From Fratercula arctica (lineage: Eukaryota; Chordata; Aves; Charadriiformes; Alcidae), in contig CANTUZ010000005.1 of assembly GCA_947846985.1 (NCBI GenBank), positions 11,464,001 to 11,528,000 of the forward strand: a stretch of DNA of 64,000 bases, written 5' to 3'. The notes beneath the pieces are model-generated. The model was not told the DNA's origin and searched no databases. It worked only from the letters and a program-made list of their open reading frames with translations. This document shows, in pieces, positions 1 through 13,700 of the stretch. Within the stretch, counting starts at the first letter, position 1. The number at the start of each line of letters is the position of its first letter. The position numbers and the translations under genes were made by a program.

Positions 1-1539
1 GATAGTTGAGATGCTGCGTGGATGGAGAGATACCACACTGAGATTGGGCAGAGCGCCACACAAAAGACCTGCCATTAAAATTGATTGACATGTTTCTGTT
101 TTAAAGAGCAAAACGTTTATTTTCCTTGGCTGGCAAGGAGGCAAGTGCTATAGTACGAGGCTTCTCCTCTGATCTCTGCTTGATAGGTGCGCTCATTATT
201 CACACCCACCTAAAGCCTGAACTGCAAAGCTGTGTCACCGGGCTGGTTGTTTCCCCCATCCCACCGAGTGCCTGGCAGCCAGCTCAACAGTGCCATTTGT
301 CACTTGCTATTTCTCTCATCCCCCATTTTTAGGCAGGGGCTAGCCCGCCAGAGCGGCAAGAGGCGGTGGGAGGCTGACCTTGGAGCCGCTGGCACCTGTT
401 GTCCTGGTGACAGATGTGGTGTCACCCCTCGCACCATGTCCCGCTGGCAGGGAACCAGGGTCCTCACCATCCAGCCATGGGGGCTGCCACAGGGAAGGGA
501 GCTGATCCCTCTGATTGGAGGAATTATCCAGCTCTCATCCCTGCCTGCACGCCACAGGGGCGCCACGAGCCGGAGGGTATTAGCGAGGGATACAAGCACG
601 TTCCGCAGGGGGGGGTCTGTCAAACAGGTAGGAAACCCTTCCCCGAGCTCTCAGCCCGCTGCGGGAGAGGAACTCTGCAGAGATTCATCCTCCCCCTGAG
701 GAACACCCCGACCCACATGGCAGAGCACAAATGCCATTTAAAACCCCTGCAGGGAACAGCAGAAAGTTGCATTTCTAAAAGCACTGCTCTCTACAAGCTA
801 CATGCAACACCACAAAGAGCTGTTCTAAAGGACATAAAGAATTTGAATGAGCTTCCTTACAGAGCAATAGCTCCGTGTTTGCAACAGCTGGCTTTGGGGT
901 TGCTTCCTCCCCCTTTTTTCCCCCTCCCTCTCTTCTTTTTTTAGTTCTCAGTAAGGAAAACTGCTTTCCTCAGGAGATACCAATCTAATCTTTAGATGGA
1001 ACGAACACCCACAGAATCCTGCCCAGAAAGCCAATATATTCTAATTTGCATGCAGAAATCAGGCTTCCTCTGACAGCTCCCCAGGCATCAAATTTCAGAT
1101 GTCTTAGGGGCGGCCAGGCCCTCAAACGCCCTGGGAGAGGCCCGGGGTGCAGAGCTGTGGGATGATGCCCAAGTGGGAGAGGACCATGTCACAGGATGCA
1201 CCTTTTGCCACAACACACCCACTGCCCTAATGCCTGAACTCACATTTACTGGTACGCAAAGAGCTGAACCCAAGCTGATCAGGGCCATGTTTTTCTCTCT
1301 GATTCAGGCCTCTGTGTGGGATGTGAATGTTTGAAGATTTCCTACAAAGTGAGTCATGTGTCAGGGGGATTTATGTCTGCAGTAAAGAGCAATTGTTATT
1401 CCGAGTGGGTTTTCTTTTTCTTTTTTCTCCGACTGTACATACATTCAGTACTATGTTTGTTACATTTTTCCTCTGTGTGCCAGAGAAAACCAAGCTGCTC
1501 TTATGGGATTTTTATAGGCTTACTTGTATTTTAGATTAC
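1..1539. other. Intron downstream of the long-isoform exon
   Basis: Non-coding as far as can be seen. Short overlapping ORFs between 126 and 944 on both strands have low-complexity, proline/serine-rich translations typical of GC-rich chance frames. No further MICAL2 exon was recognised. Confidence 0.6.
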
Positions 1540-1732
1540 CTGCTTGCATCACTGGTGACCATGACTCGGATAGCGAGAAGGTTGTGCTCAGTCATCTCCT
1601 CCTCGGGGATGACCCTCACGGTGGCCCACTCAGGGGAAGGGGGTGAGAACCAGCTCTCCAACTCACGGTGGTCGGGGATGCTCTTTGCCTTCTTCGGGGA
1701 GGTGGGCTCATCGGCCACGGGCGGGCAGCGGT
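1540..1732 (-). CDS. MICAL2: MICAL2 downstream exon of the long isoform
   Basis: 193 bp, phase 1 in, phase 2 out. Acceptor TTCCCAG (exon starts 1,732), donor GTAATC. Encodes [15 protein letters not shown], then [20 protein letters not shown] and [17 protein letters not shown]. The DEPTSPKK and [19 protein letters not shown] blocks match the extended isoforms of mammalian MICAL2. It is GC-rich, unlike most upstream exons. Phase requires an upstream exon ending with one spare base, which the internal donor at 21,280 supplies. Further exons of this form must lie below position 1. Confidence 0.9.
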
Positions 1733-4700
1733 CTGGGAAAGCACAAAGGTGACAGCAGGGTGTCAGGGGAGGAGGGAATCTGCAGGGGAGACCTTGTCCC
1801 CTTGTTCAGGTGGTCCTTGGCCACCACCAGCCGTTTGCACATGGGGCCCTGTGCTGTCCCCATGGCACAGGCGAGGCGCATACATCAACTGTGTGGCACA
1901 GCAAGAACATCCCTTCAACCCGGTATGGCCCTGTCGGGGTTTGTCAGCTTGGGTACAAGGAGAAGGAAACTCCAGGCGCAGCCTCAGCTTTTCCAGCTGC
2001 AGGTCCTCGCTCTGCGCGGTGGGACAGCCATCAGGTTGGGTACCTGGTGGCAGTGGTAATGAAGACACATGCCAGCCTCACAAGTAGGGATTTGTGGTCT
2101 CTTTTCGGGCCCCAGTGGTGTGTGTGGCAGGAAGCAGATGGACCAGCCTGGCTTGGGTGGCTAAAACTGCAGCATTTTATTGCAAGTTTAGGTCAATTGA
2201 GAATACCGGGAGTGAGCAAAATAAACACAGGCTCTTCAGAAAATTATTTTTGAGTGCGTACAGCAAACACTGACACTGATTTGGGAAAAGAAGCAGCATC
2301 ACAGCAGTCAAACAGCACCATCCCTGAACTTTGAATTCAGACAGAAGGAATAAAGAACAAAGCCAAATTTCCCTTGCTCACCCCTTGTGATGCAGACAGA
2401 GCCAAAGACAGGAGATCATCTATCCCTGTAAAATCTTTAATTTCTGAGCAACCTCATTTATTCACAGCCTCCTACACAAGCACATACGAATGTATCAGCC
2501 CCACAAGTTCCCCCCAGGCTCAGTGCAAAAGGAACAAATGACAAGCTCCAAGAGTGTGGCTTTGCTCGGTTCACCTCCCATGTATGGTGCTTTTGCCACG
2601 TTTAATTCAACACTGTTGCTTCTAATTTACACCTGTATAAGTGGAAAAAAAAATCAGACCTGGGACATGGCTTGTTTTCTCATCTGTTAGAGCAAACTGT
2701 CTAGTAAACATCAATTCAACTCCTCTTTAACTTCAGCTCCTCCATATGTTGCAGGAGAGCAGTCAGCCCTGTCCTTCATTTTGCAAAGGTTTTTAACTCA
2801 AACACCCAGCGCCTGCGTGGCTTGAACAAAGAAAACAAGCCTGCTGGAAGCAAGAGTGCTATGAGCAGATCCTTGTCCCAGAAGCATCAGCAGCATTATA
2901 TACACCGCAGAGCCTGAGCGCTGGCCCACAGGACCCTCCGAAGCCGCAATTCCCTGCCTGCAGTCCCTGGGCTGTCACACACGGCTGTTCACTCGCACCC
3001 GAGAGGCAGCGGCCACCACCAGGCACTGCTGCTCCTGGGAGCCCATACATGGTATCGCAGGTGCACATCCCACACCGTGCCGAGCTCTAACCCCATCTCG
3101 GATCCCTTCATTCATCCATCCCTGTCCCCTCCCTCTGGTACCATCTCTGCAGAGCTGTGAAACAAGGTCCTCAAAACAAGCTGTGACAGCAGAGCTACAC
3201 TTTTATTCTGCATGATTCAGGTAGCTCCCAGCCTCCCCCAGTAAAAGAAAAACTGGTGTTCCAAGCTTCTGCACCTCTCCCAGTTATTGTTTATGCTCAC
3301 CCCCTTTCTATGTTCACAAGTAGCCACCACTGAGGAAAGCCCAGCTGCTGGTGGCAGGGACGACTGCTCTGCAGGTACAACTCTTGTGCTGGCCAGCTGA
3401 AGCTCCCTTCTGCTCACAGACTGAGTAACATGGCTTTGCCATCACTTTTTCCGTAGTTTTATCGATTATGCTTCTCCCAAGTGGCACAGAGAATTGGACT
3501 TTTCAAAAGGCTATGGTGAGCTCTGGTTTTTCATGCTTCACAAAAGTCAATGTATTTTCTTGGCTTGAAAACTCCTCAAGACTTCACTGCTCACAAAGAA
3601 TTGTTTTGTTGGTTTTGGGTTTTTTTTTTTTTCTTTTATTATTATTCTACTTCTGTGTACAAGAAGCCAAGGAGGAAGGAGGAGTGGCTCACTGGTTCTC
3701 CAGAGCAAGATGCTCCCATGTGAAAACACGTGCTCAGGCTCTACGTCCAGCTCACTAGCAGCACAGCAGCCACGTGTTTCTTGGCCACAGAGATTTCATT
3801 TCCTTTGGGAGATGGAGGAAACTCATCCCTCTCCGATTTTTATGTCTGACTTCTACTTTGGCCCAGCCAGGCCGCCCCCAGGCAGTGCACAGCAAGCCCG
3901 GCCGCGTTTGGGTGGCAGCGTGGGAGTCCATGGGTCAGCAGGGCACAGCTGCCCTTCCTCATGCAGGGCATGGAAACCCTCCCGGGAACGTTCCCCTCTC
4001 CTCCAGAGCAGGGCTGAACCACAACGTGCCGTTTCTACTCTCCAGGAGCAAAATAGAAAGCAGTATTGTAAGCCAGTTTGAAAATAGAACTCCTTCAACT
4101 CAACTTTCTCCTTAAAAGATGCTGCATTTTATATGAAAATCAGAGCAAGCAAAACCCCACAACATTTTGCCAGCTCACATGATAAACTTAGTACCCATGC
4201 CGGCAAGAAGCACTGCACGCGGCTGCTGAAGAAAGTCAGTTTTGCCAGTTGCCTGCACGCTCAGTACATATTCTCTCCCCATCCCGCATGTTAATGCTCT
4301 CCCCGCCACGCTAACAGGAAAGAGGAGAAAACATGTTTATGACTAACAGACACACACAGCTGGAGAGCATCGAAACCCACAGACAGACAGACTACCTAAA
4401 ACGATTCCCAGCATGGCTCCTGAATGCAAACAGATTTCAAGTCAGCAAGTCCCCCTGCAACAGCCCATTACACATCCAGTTTTTAAATCATTACAGAATA
4501 ACAGTCAGAGCTGGTGAAGGACCTCAGGATGTCATCCAGGCCACCGGATGATGGTGACGGATGGCACTGTCACCTCAGAAATATAACTGAAGAGTTATAT
4601 TTCCGCACTTGCTTTTTTCCTTTTCTCTGTTTTTTTTTTTTTTCCCCTCCTTTCTTTCTTTTTTTTTTTGGTACCACGGCATCTCCCTTTCTTGAATTCT

Positions 4701-7700
4701 GCACCCAGAAGCTGGCCCTCTCAGGAATCTGTTAGACAGCTGAGCCCCTTCCGAGGAAGATAAGTTTGCATTCACAGGGATATTAATCAGGTCAGCATCC
4801 TGCATTAGCATCCAGCCCTTCCAGTGGGAGGGGTCCCTGCCCATGGCAGGGGGGTTGGACTAGATGATCTTTAAAGGTCCCTTCCAACCCAAACCACTCT
4901 ATGATTGGGAAGCAAACCCACTCCTTACTAACATATTTAATCAATATTTATATTGTGACACATGAAGTTGAATAAACTACGTTGCACTCAACTCCGTAAC
5001 AGCAGAAAGAAGCTGGCCCGCCTCAGTGTTTCAGTGGGTGGGATGCCCACGTGTGCGCAGTGACTCAAACACCTGGTTACAAGTTCTGCAGGACATTCAA
5101 AAAGATTCAAGTTCATACTGCCGTTTCTCACCACTGGGATGCGCCTTGGTAACAGCCTCAAACAAAAAGCAAAGATGACCCAGATGCCCAAGTGTCAGGG
5201 TTTGGGGGTTTTTTTTGTAGGCTCTGGTGACATTACACAATTTGACCGGTCTCTCCTAAAAAGCAGCCCTTGCCGCAGCACCAGACCGAACCCCCCACCC
5301 TGTGTGCTGGCGCCACGTAGTGAAACGCAGCCCGGCGGAGAACCGCAGGCTCCTGCCACAGAGAGATTTCCATCCCCGAGAACACGAGGGGTTTGGACCC
5401 AGCACAGAGAGCAGGGATAAGCTGCTGCTGGATTCACGTAAAGGCCATGGAGGAAGAGCGTGGGCAATTCAACGGGAAGCCTGCAGGCTCCGCAGGCCTG
5501 GAGGCTGCCTGGCAGTGACCTCCTGCCCCTCCACCGCAGTGCAAACAAATCCCATCGCCCATCAGCTGCAATGCCCCACCGCTGGCCATCGCTGCCGTTA
5601 ACTTTAAAGGAGTATCAAAAAGGAGAAATATGAGAATGATCTGATATAAACAAGGAATTTAAAAAGAAAGCTGGAGTGCCTTTAAAGCCCTTATTTTGCA
5701 CAAAAAAATAATAAGAAGGGCTGTCTGAACTAACTTCTGCAGCAGCCCAAAGGCTGAGTGCTTACACAAAGTGAGGCATACGCTTATGCTCCTGAAGAGA
5801 CATAAGGCTAAATAGCAAGCAGCCCTCGTACCTCTCCACTCCAGCTGGGAGCCTCGCAGCCCTCCCTGCATCCTGGAGAGCCTCCCATCCTCGCAGCTCT
5901 GGCAGCCAGGTCCTCAGCGAGGCCGAGCGGGAGAATGCCGATATTTTGTAAATCTGACTCCAGGGTGGAAACCATGCTCTAAGTCTCAGTGCCCCGATTC
6001 CCGTCACACTGCAGGCTGAGCGTTAAGCACCTTGGACTGGCACTGCTGGTGACCATTGCAATTAACTGGTCATGCACAGAGCTGGCTGATAAACTGGCCC
6101 CCCAGGAAGAAGCCGATGGAACCTTGCTGGAGGCTGCGCTGTGCTCCAACAGGGGACGAGCCAGAGCTGTTCGGCACTTCTGGGCACATGCAGCAGCAAC
6201 CCTGCCACCCCTGCTCTCTGGGGAAACTCAAGCTCTTGCAGAAGGATTGAGGTGGACATTCAGCTCCTAAATCCAAGGTGACAATTCCCACATAAACTCT
6301 GAGATATGTAATTTTGCTTGTGCTTGAGTCCTTTCATAAATTTGTGCCTGGCTGTACTTACCACGTTTATCCCACTTCTTCACGAGAAGACACAAAAATG
6401 GCCTTATTGCTATTCCCAAAGGGGAAGGGGCAGGCGGGCATCCCAAGATGCTCCTCTGGGATTGCCTGGGCAGCCCGTGACACTGCAGGCACCTCCGCGG
6501 CCAGCCCGCGCTCTCTCTCCGCATCAGGTTTCCTCCCCAGGATAGGAGTTTTTCTACTCGAAGCTAAGAAACTGAGTCAGAGGAACTGAACTTTGTAAGA
6601 TAAACACATACAATGTAAAAGCTAGAGAGGCATCCGGTCTGCGGGACAGAAAAGGGCACAGTCCCGTTTCCTGCCCAAGCTGCCTGGTGCCGTGCCACTG
6701 ACCTCCGCGGGGCAGCACCGGACGTTATCGGAGGAGAATCCAGGCCTCGGGAAACAGTCACTCAAAATAGCACTTGCGTAAGGTCTTACTTCATTTCCAT
6801 CACGCTCACTTCAGGTTTCCTACTGCCTATGGCTCAGCATGCTAAAGACCTCCAGCAGTGAGTACGCCTGCTCCGCGGCACGGTTTGGACTGGAGTCCCT
6901 ATTAATCCTTTGCCAAAACGTTCAAATAATTTACCCGGGGGGGAAGGCACGGACAAGCCGTGCAGTGGGAAGGCGTTAATCTTCGGTCAGAGTCAGCGGA
7001 GCAGATCTGTCACGCGAGCGCAGCTGCAGGGACAGGCAACACACGCCACAAGTATCTCGCAGCACGCTGCTGGCCAGTTAGAGTGGAAATGTCCTAACAG
7101 CAACTGACTTGGGTTTTTTTAAGGTGCTGAAGTTCCCTAAGCTAGTCACTATGAGTGAGCCAAGGAGCTAACGTGCTAATTTCCAAATTCTCCATGTCCT
7201 TTGTGCTTTCCCGCGCAGGGTGAGGCAGGGCAGCCCTGCCAGCTCCGCTCAGACACCAGCAGCAGCTCCTCCCAGCCGGCACAGCCCACTGTTTACGCTG
7301 CCTGTTTTATGGACTACGCTTACACAACTGTAACTTGCTGTCTGAAGGTCTGGTGGGATTAAGAGAATTTAAATTTTCCATTCCTTCTGTTGTTGTTAAC
7401 TCCACTGTCGTCCACTTATGATGCTCCTTCCTCATCCATCACACCGCCCCAAGGCTTTCTTTTGGCCCCACCATTGCCTTTTTCATTAATCTCCCAGTTC
7501 TCCTCTCCCCTGCCAAGCACACTGTGCCTTGCCTAATTTATCGCCTACCTCCTGGTCGCCTTTCCCCAGCTGCCCTTCTCAGCGTGACGTCCCAGCAGGC
7601 TCCTGGGTGCTCCCTTCCCTCCTATTCCAGCCCTCACCCAGTTACAGGCTGGCTCTGCTATTGACCTGGGCAGTTTCCGGGGCCGGGGACATCTTGCTGG

Positions 7701-10700
7701 CTCAGCAGCAGGTGGGCCTGGTCCCAGGCAAGGGCCGGGGGGACTCTGTTCATCAAAGCAATGAGAAGAGCTCTGCAGTACCACAAAACCGGCCTCACAC
7801 TTTCTGCCCCTAAACCATGTGACAAAACCGTATGTCCCAAATCCACACACAGGCTCTGCCGCCTGTCTCTTCAGTGCAAGTGTCTCTCCTCAGTCTGAGC
7901 TCTCCTGATAAGAGTCCTTGACTGAGATCAAATAACTTGGCTTTAGGTTTTTTTGGGTTTGAGTTCTTTTTCTGCAAGCAGTGGAGCTTAGCTGCCTTCA
8001 GTTATTTAAACAGCAGCAATAGTCAGTGATTTCAACAGAACAGTCCTGTATTCATCTGAGCCTCCCACTCAAACACGATGAAAAATTTGGATAAACAATT
8101 TCTCCTTTGTCCGTATTTCAAAACCCACCTCATCCTCCTCGCATGGGGAGAGAAACAACTGCTTTCCTTACAGGGAAAGGATTTAGCTAAACCGCATGGT
8201 AACTGAGAAGTATTCCTAAAGCTTCATCTGCAGGGTTTGCGCCTGGGTCGGTGCTCACCCGGAGGTCAGGGCTCTTCAAAACTCGCTCCAACGTATGGGC
8301 TTGGCCAAACAGCCCCTGCAGACCCCACAGACAGATGCAAACCTCTTTGCAGTAAAACACACTTTTATTCTCCATTAAGTGTCATGCCAAGTTTTCCCAA
8401 TTCACCACGAGTGCCAGCTCACCCTTGCATTTGAGAGACAGCAATTTTTGCACCATCTCGAATGAGTCAGAGATGCAGCTGGTGAGAGACAAAGACATTA
8501 CAGGATCTCTGTGACACTGGGAGGGTTCACGAAACTTGGAAGTGGGCCTTATTGCAGCTGCACAGATATGGTCAAGGAGTACAGCTCCTCAGTTTTACCC
8601 CATAGCACCAATGATCCAAACACCACAGTCATTTACTGATGAAAGGTAAATTAGCAAGACCATTTTGATGGTAAGACCATCTCAGACAGTTCGTGGCTTC
8701 TGGGTGGACTTGTGGGAATTAACCCATCAGACTGTGGCTGAGTGGACTGGACCACTCAGGGAAGTCTGTACCGAGGAGCAGAGAAGGCAAGAAAGGGACC
8801 TAAGCCTTTGGGACGTCATGGCGAGGCCCTGTGCTGGACTGCCAGCCTGCGCCCAGTGCCCCAGCCCTTCGGACCCCTTCACGCCGCTTCCGGGGAGGAC
8901 AGGCGGTGTGAAGATGCTCCCATCTCAGCACGGCCGCCCAGCAGGAGCCAGACAGGGCTGGTACCTCAGTGGGGGCCTGTTTCGAGCAGATTATCAAATC
9001 TGAGAAACAAACTGTAGTTTGTTTATGGCTTGGCAAAGTAGCAGCCTCTAATTAGGAACATAATGACGGTATTTGGAGGTCCCTGTATATACAAGTCCAG
9101 CAGCAGCCCTCCTGCAGGAGGTTTTAAGAGATCTTTGCCTTCATCTCTCTGGAGACACTCTCCCCGGCTGAGCCCTGCAGAAAGCGCACAGGATCACGGC
9201 ACATTCACACGAGCAAAAAGCATGCAAATTCAGTATGGTTCTTCTGCTCACTGAAAGATTGTTGCAACTGCAATTCTCTCAAATGACAGGGTTGTAAAAT
9301 TCACATGCTTACAGCATAACATCCAGTGATGATCCACCATAACCTAAAAAGCATTTTTGGCCCCCCCCCCCCCTTTTTTTAAAAATAACTTTTTGTATCA
9401 GCATCCTCAGTGGTCTGGATGCACTTCAGCCTCTAATAAGGCCTTCAAGCAGCACTGCTCTCCTGCAAAGGCTCTGTGCCCGGTGGGGATGACCAAGGAA
9501 GGAGCACGGTAGTGCCACCATGTGTGCAGAGCCAAGACCCAGCCTGGCAAGTCATCCCAAAGCCCAGAAACAAGGACGAAGAAACCTCCCAGCATGCTGG
9601 ATCAGGGACTTGGGGATCTGAAGTGCTTTTGTGAATACCTTGGTTCGCCTTCCTCCCTCCAGTACGAGGGCAAAGCTGAGAGCCAAGCACAGCAGTGAGA
9701 GGTCCTTCTTGTCTGCATATTACAGACATGAGCTACATGAATATCCTTAAAGCCCTGAAAGCTTGCAATTAGTTTTGTTAGTCATTCTCTCCTGCAGTGA
9801 TTTTAAGGCAGTTCATACCCATGGAAATACAGGGCAGGTTTCCCCAGAGCTACCAGGCACCTGCACCGGTGTTGCTTGAGCTAAACAGGAGCAGCATGCC
9901 TGGAAGAGAGCGAACCTCCCCCAGCCTCACAGGCCGTCGCTGCCAGTCCCCGCGGGGACCAAGGGAGGGCTCACACAGGGCACAGAGCTGCACAGACCCA
10001 AATCCAGGACTGATGCTGTCTCACTGTCTCGGCACCACTGTGCACTGCCTGGCGTAGCCGGGCCATGCCAGCTCTACTAGACCGCTCTGCCAAAAAACTC
10101 AAGCCCAGACTTTTGAAAGCTCAAATCTGAGCTGTTTACTGCCCCTCCGTGACTAACAAACTGCTAAATGCAGCCTACCAGCAGGCAAGTGCCTTCTGCT
10201 ACAGCCAAACAGATAAATGCATCATTGCATCCCTCCCTCCCGGTCCCAGAGGCTTTGCCAACACACCAGCCACATTTAACGAGGGAAAGGTTACGAGTTT
10301 CATGCTGGTGTCCCACGCACACCGCGCCAATTCAGCACTGCACTGAGAAGCAGTGACACCCATTTCCATGTTATGCCACGCTAGCAGCATGACTGCAATG
10401 GGTTTTGCTTAATTGATGAAAACACCCTGCTCCCATGACCGTCCCTGGTGTGGGTGCCCTTCAGAAACCTGCTGGGAGCCACGGGGTGCCCAGGAGCATC
10501 GTGCCTCCGCACACACAGCAAAGGAGAGGCCCCTTCCAAAGGGGCTTAGCATCCACCCACCCGGGGCTTCGCAGGCAGCTCTCGGCACCTTCTATGATTA
10601 CCATTTATAAGGTGTTGATCGCTCCCCGCATCTGAGTGCCCCCACCGATAAAGCCAGGGCCAATGAACAGACGTAAGCAGGAGATGTTATTCATACTGGC

Positions 10701-13700
10701 GAGTCCCACTTGACAAGGCAGTCTGACTTTCTGTATGGGCTGCTGCTCCCGAGTCATCTGCCAAACCAGCGTAAGGCGAATCACATTACTGTGACCTGAC
10801 AAGGAGATGACAAGGGCTCGGGAACCAGCCAAATTTGGGCAGAGCCAAGTCCCTGCTGGGGGCAGCCAGGCCGGAGAGGCCGTTCCCCCCCACCTCGGGC
10901 ACAGCACGTGCTGCCCTCAACAGCACAAAGCCTGAATTCTGCCAAACAACATCCCCCTCCCCACCGGCAGCGCTGGGCCAAGCGCCTCGGACACCAGCTG
11001 GCTCCGGGCAGCTGCGTTTTATCAGCTTTGCCGGGGAGTGGCTGCTCTGTGCGTGCTGCTGCCCGTCCTGGACAAAAATGGTCAAAGATGCTCCACTGAA
11101 GAATCCCCAACCAAGGCAGCTGCAGCAGCCTCCCCATCAAGTCAACTCTGCCGGGCCATTAAGTAGCCAGAAGCATTCACATTTATCCTCCTACCTCTTC
11201 TTTAGCCAGCTTTAAGTCATGAAAGGGGAATTAATTTTTAAGCAAAGTACAGCAAGAGCTCCCACAGCATTTCTCAGGTCAGTCAAGTCAGACCGTCGGG
11301 AGCCCCACACAAGCAGAAAGGGGGAGTGAGCCTTGCCGAGCTAACCAAAGTATGAAAACAAACTAATACAAACCCGGAGAACATCCCTGAAGGCAGATGA
11401 AAAACAGGGACAGGGCCAGGAAACAACAGATTTTAAAACAATATCAACCTTTCTGCTTTGGGCCACAACACACCCAGCGTACTGGTGGTCAGGAAGAAAG
11501 TTTCTGCTGGGAGACTGGTCCAGAAAATGCCCCCGAGAGCACCCTGATCCATCCAGCTTGGGGGTCCCCCCCCACCCCCAAACACAAGGTCTGGGGGCTG
11601 ATGGGGACCCCCCGTCTGGGCCCTTGGAGGGGGTAAGAAATAGTCCATACCTGCTGCTGGCAGTGAAAGGGGACCCTGCCCCCAGGCCGGGCAGCTCAGC
11701 CCCTGCCCCACGGCTGAGGAAAAAGCAGGTAAGAAATGACAGATTTCTTACAGCCCTGCCCATGTTACATATCTGCGTGCAGGCCCTTGGGGGTGGGAGG
11801 GAAGAAGTAAACCTGCTGGAATTAGGTGTCACAACCTGCATTTGGGATGTTTTGGCACCTCTGACACATCACGTTTCAGTGTCTCCCCGATGGCTGCAGA
11901 CTGGGAGCAGTACTTACCCACAGCTGCCGCCGCCATTCAGGGCTGGCAAAGGGCTTTCAGGTCCCCGGGTGACAAGTACCACCGAAATCCCAAGTGCTGC
12001 TCTTACCAGCGGGAGGGGGGCGCTCGGGCACCCGGGGCTGGCACCTGGCTGACTTCCCCCGCTGTGCAGCTGGCCCGTTACACCACAGTGCCTGCCCACG
12101 AGGACCCCAGCCTAACTTGCGTCCTGCTTTTCCCAGTGGCAACCCTGGGGCTCTCAGCCTGCCATTAAGCTGCATCACCCCATAACTCATTCAGAGGATG
12201 AGTGGACTCTGCCTGGCCTTGTATGGAGCTGCTGACTATGGCAATGACAGGAGTGAACAATTTTAAAGCGGCGTTACTCATAAACGTAGGCAGCTCTGAT
12301 GGTGAAAGCAAACACCAGTTGGCATCAAAAACCGACATTAAGAAATTCAGTCATCAGACCACAAATTGATTTGTAGTGCACCCAGCACACTTTACTGCGT
12401 CTCTGACTTCTTACTGTATCATAAACCCCAAAAAATAATTTATGAGTCCTGATTATAATACAGCAGTGCTTTAAGAAAGCTGCGGGGGCAGAAGGAAGGC
12501 ACCTTTATACCAGCGCTGTGGAAGCACGGGTGAAACGAACCCAGCCAGCACGGGGATGAGATACAGAGCAGAAAGCACTCGCCAGGGAAGCCCAGCCCGT
12601 GTGGGACTGTGAGAGGGGACGGGGGAACCACCACACCTCCACCTTGGTTAGACCTGGGTCTTGCTGCAACACACTGGTTACCAGCCCACACTGGAGTGAA
12701 ACCCCAGCTCAAACCCATTACAGCTTCAGCTGTGCCCTGTGGCCTGAGCTTTAATACCTGCAAGGCTGCATGGGAGGATCGCCCGTGCTCGAGTTTGAAA
12801 CAGAAAACATGCCATTAAGGTATTTCATACATCTGCCTTAGGAGGCTATAGGGCTTCTAGCAGCATTCCCAAACTGATGCCCTGTCCAAACACTGACTTA
12901 TCACACCTGAGAAACCGGTTTGTCCTTGAAAAAGGACTCCTGTAAAAGAGATGTCTGACATTTCACAGATTACAGTTCTTGTCACATTTCTCTTCCTTTT
13001 TCCTCATGCTTGCTTCATACATCTACAGCAGTCATGTCCACGTTATGGCGGCTAACAAATGGCAAAGAATAAAGGCAAGTGAAGTGGCTCTCCCATTTCC
13101 GTGGGGTGGCAAGTGGGGCCAGATGGCCTGCCCGGCTTCCAACCACCAACAGCAAATGCTTTCCTGCTGCCCCTTCTCCATCCATGGCCGAGTGACAGGC
13201 TCCTCCATGGCCCCCTCCTCCTGTCCCCATGTCAGGAGGCCACATTCTCCCACTCCCCGCAGGCCCACACCAGCACCTACACAAGTTCTTCAGCAGCAAA
13301 ACAGTTTTTCAAAGTATCCATTGCTTACTCGATAAACAGACACTTCTGAATTCAGGCATAAAATACAACCAGGGAATGTGAAACCAAAGCAAGACAGAGG
13401 TCAAAGCACACGGCTTTTGAATGCATCCGGGGCAGTGCACATGAACGCTCTAATACAAACTAAGCAAAAATTAATAGATGAAGGAAAAAAGCAACTCAGT
13501 GAAAACCTAACAGATATACTGAATGTATATCTTTATGAAAAACTGCTTCTCAAACAAAACCTGCTATGATAACACACTATTTCTATACTTTCAGAGTAAA
13601 TAAAAAATATTTTATCAGAGCAATCTGTGTTAGTCTGGTATATTAATGCATATACTAATTGTGAATTCGGAGTACGGCAACAACAGTTTCAGTCTCTGGA

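Noticed and set aside
232..944. Long overlapping plus-strand ORFs at the left end
   Set aside because: Low-complexity translations, several frames open at once, no domain and no splice pattern; shadows of GC-rich intron.
1763..2068. Minus-strand frame with a charged, helix-like stretch ([15 protein letters not shown]) upstream of the long-isoform exon
   Set aside because: There is an AG before it but no good donor after it, and the rest of the frame is low-complexity. Treated as chance in GC-rich sequence.
8259..8315. Exon-like 57 bp minus-strand segment with CTGCAG acceptor and GTGAGC donor, between the two long-isoform exons
   Set aside because: In the phase dictated by the upstream exon it hits a TGA, and its own open frame does not fit either neighbour. 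The translation matches no MICAL sequence I know.
11341..12190. Long ORFs on both strands around 11.3-12.2 kb
   Set aside because: Proline- and glycine-rich translations over C- and G-runs, open in multiple frames simultaneously; no recognised family.
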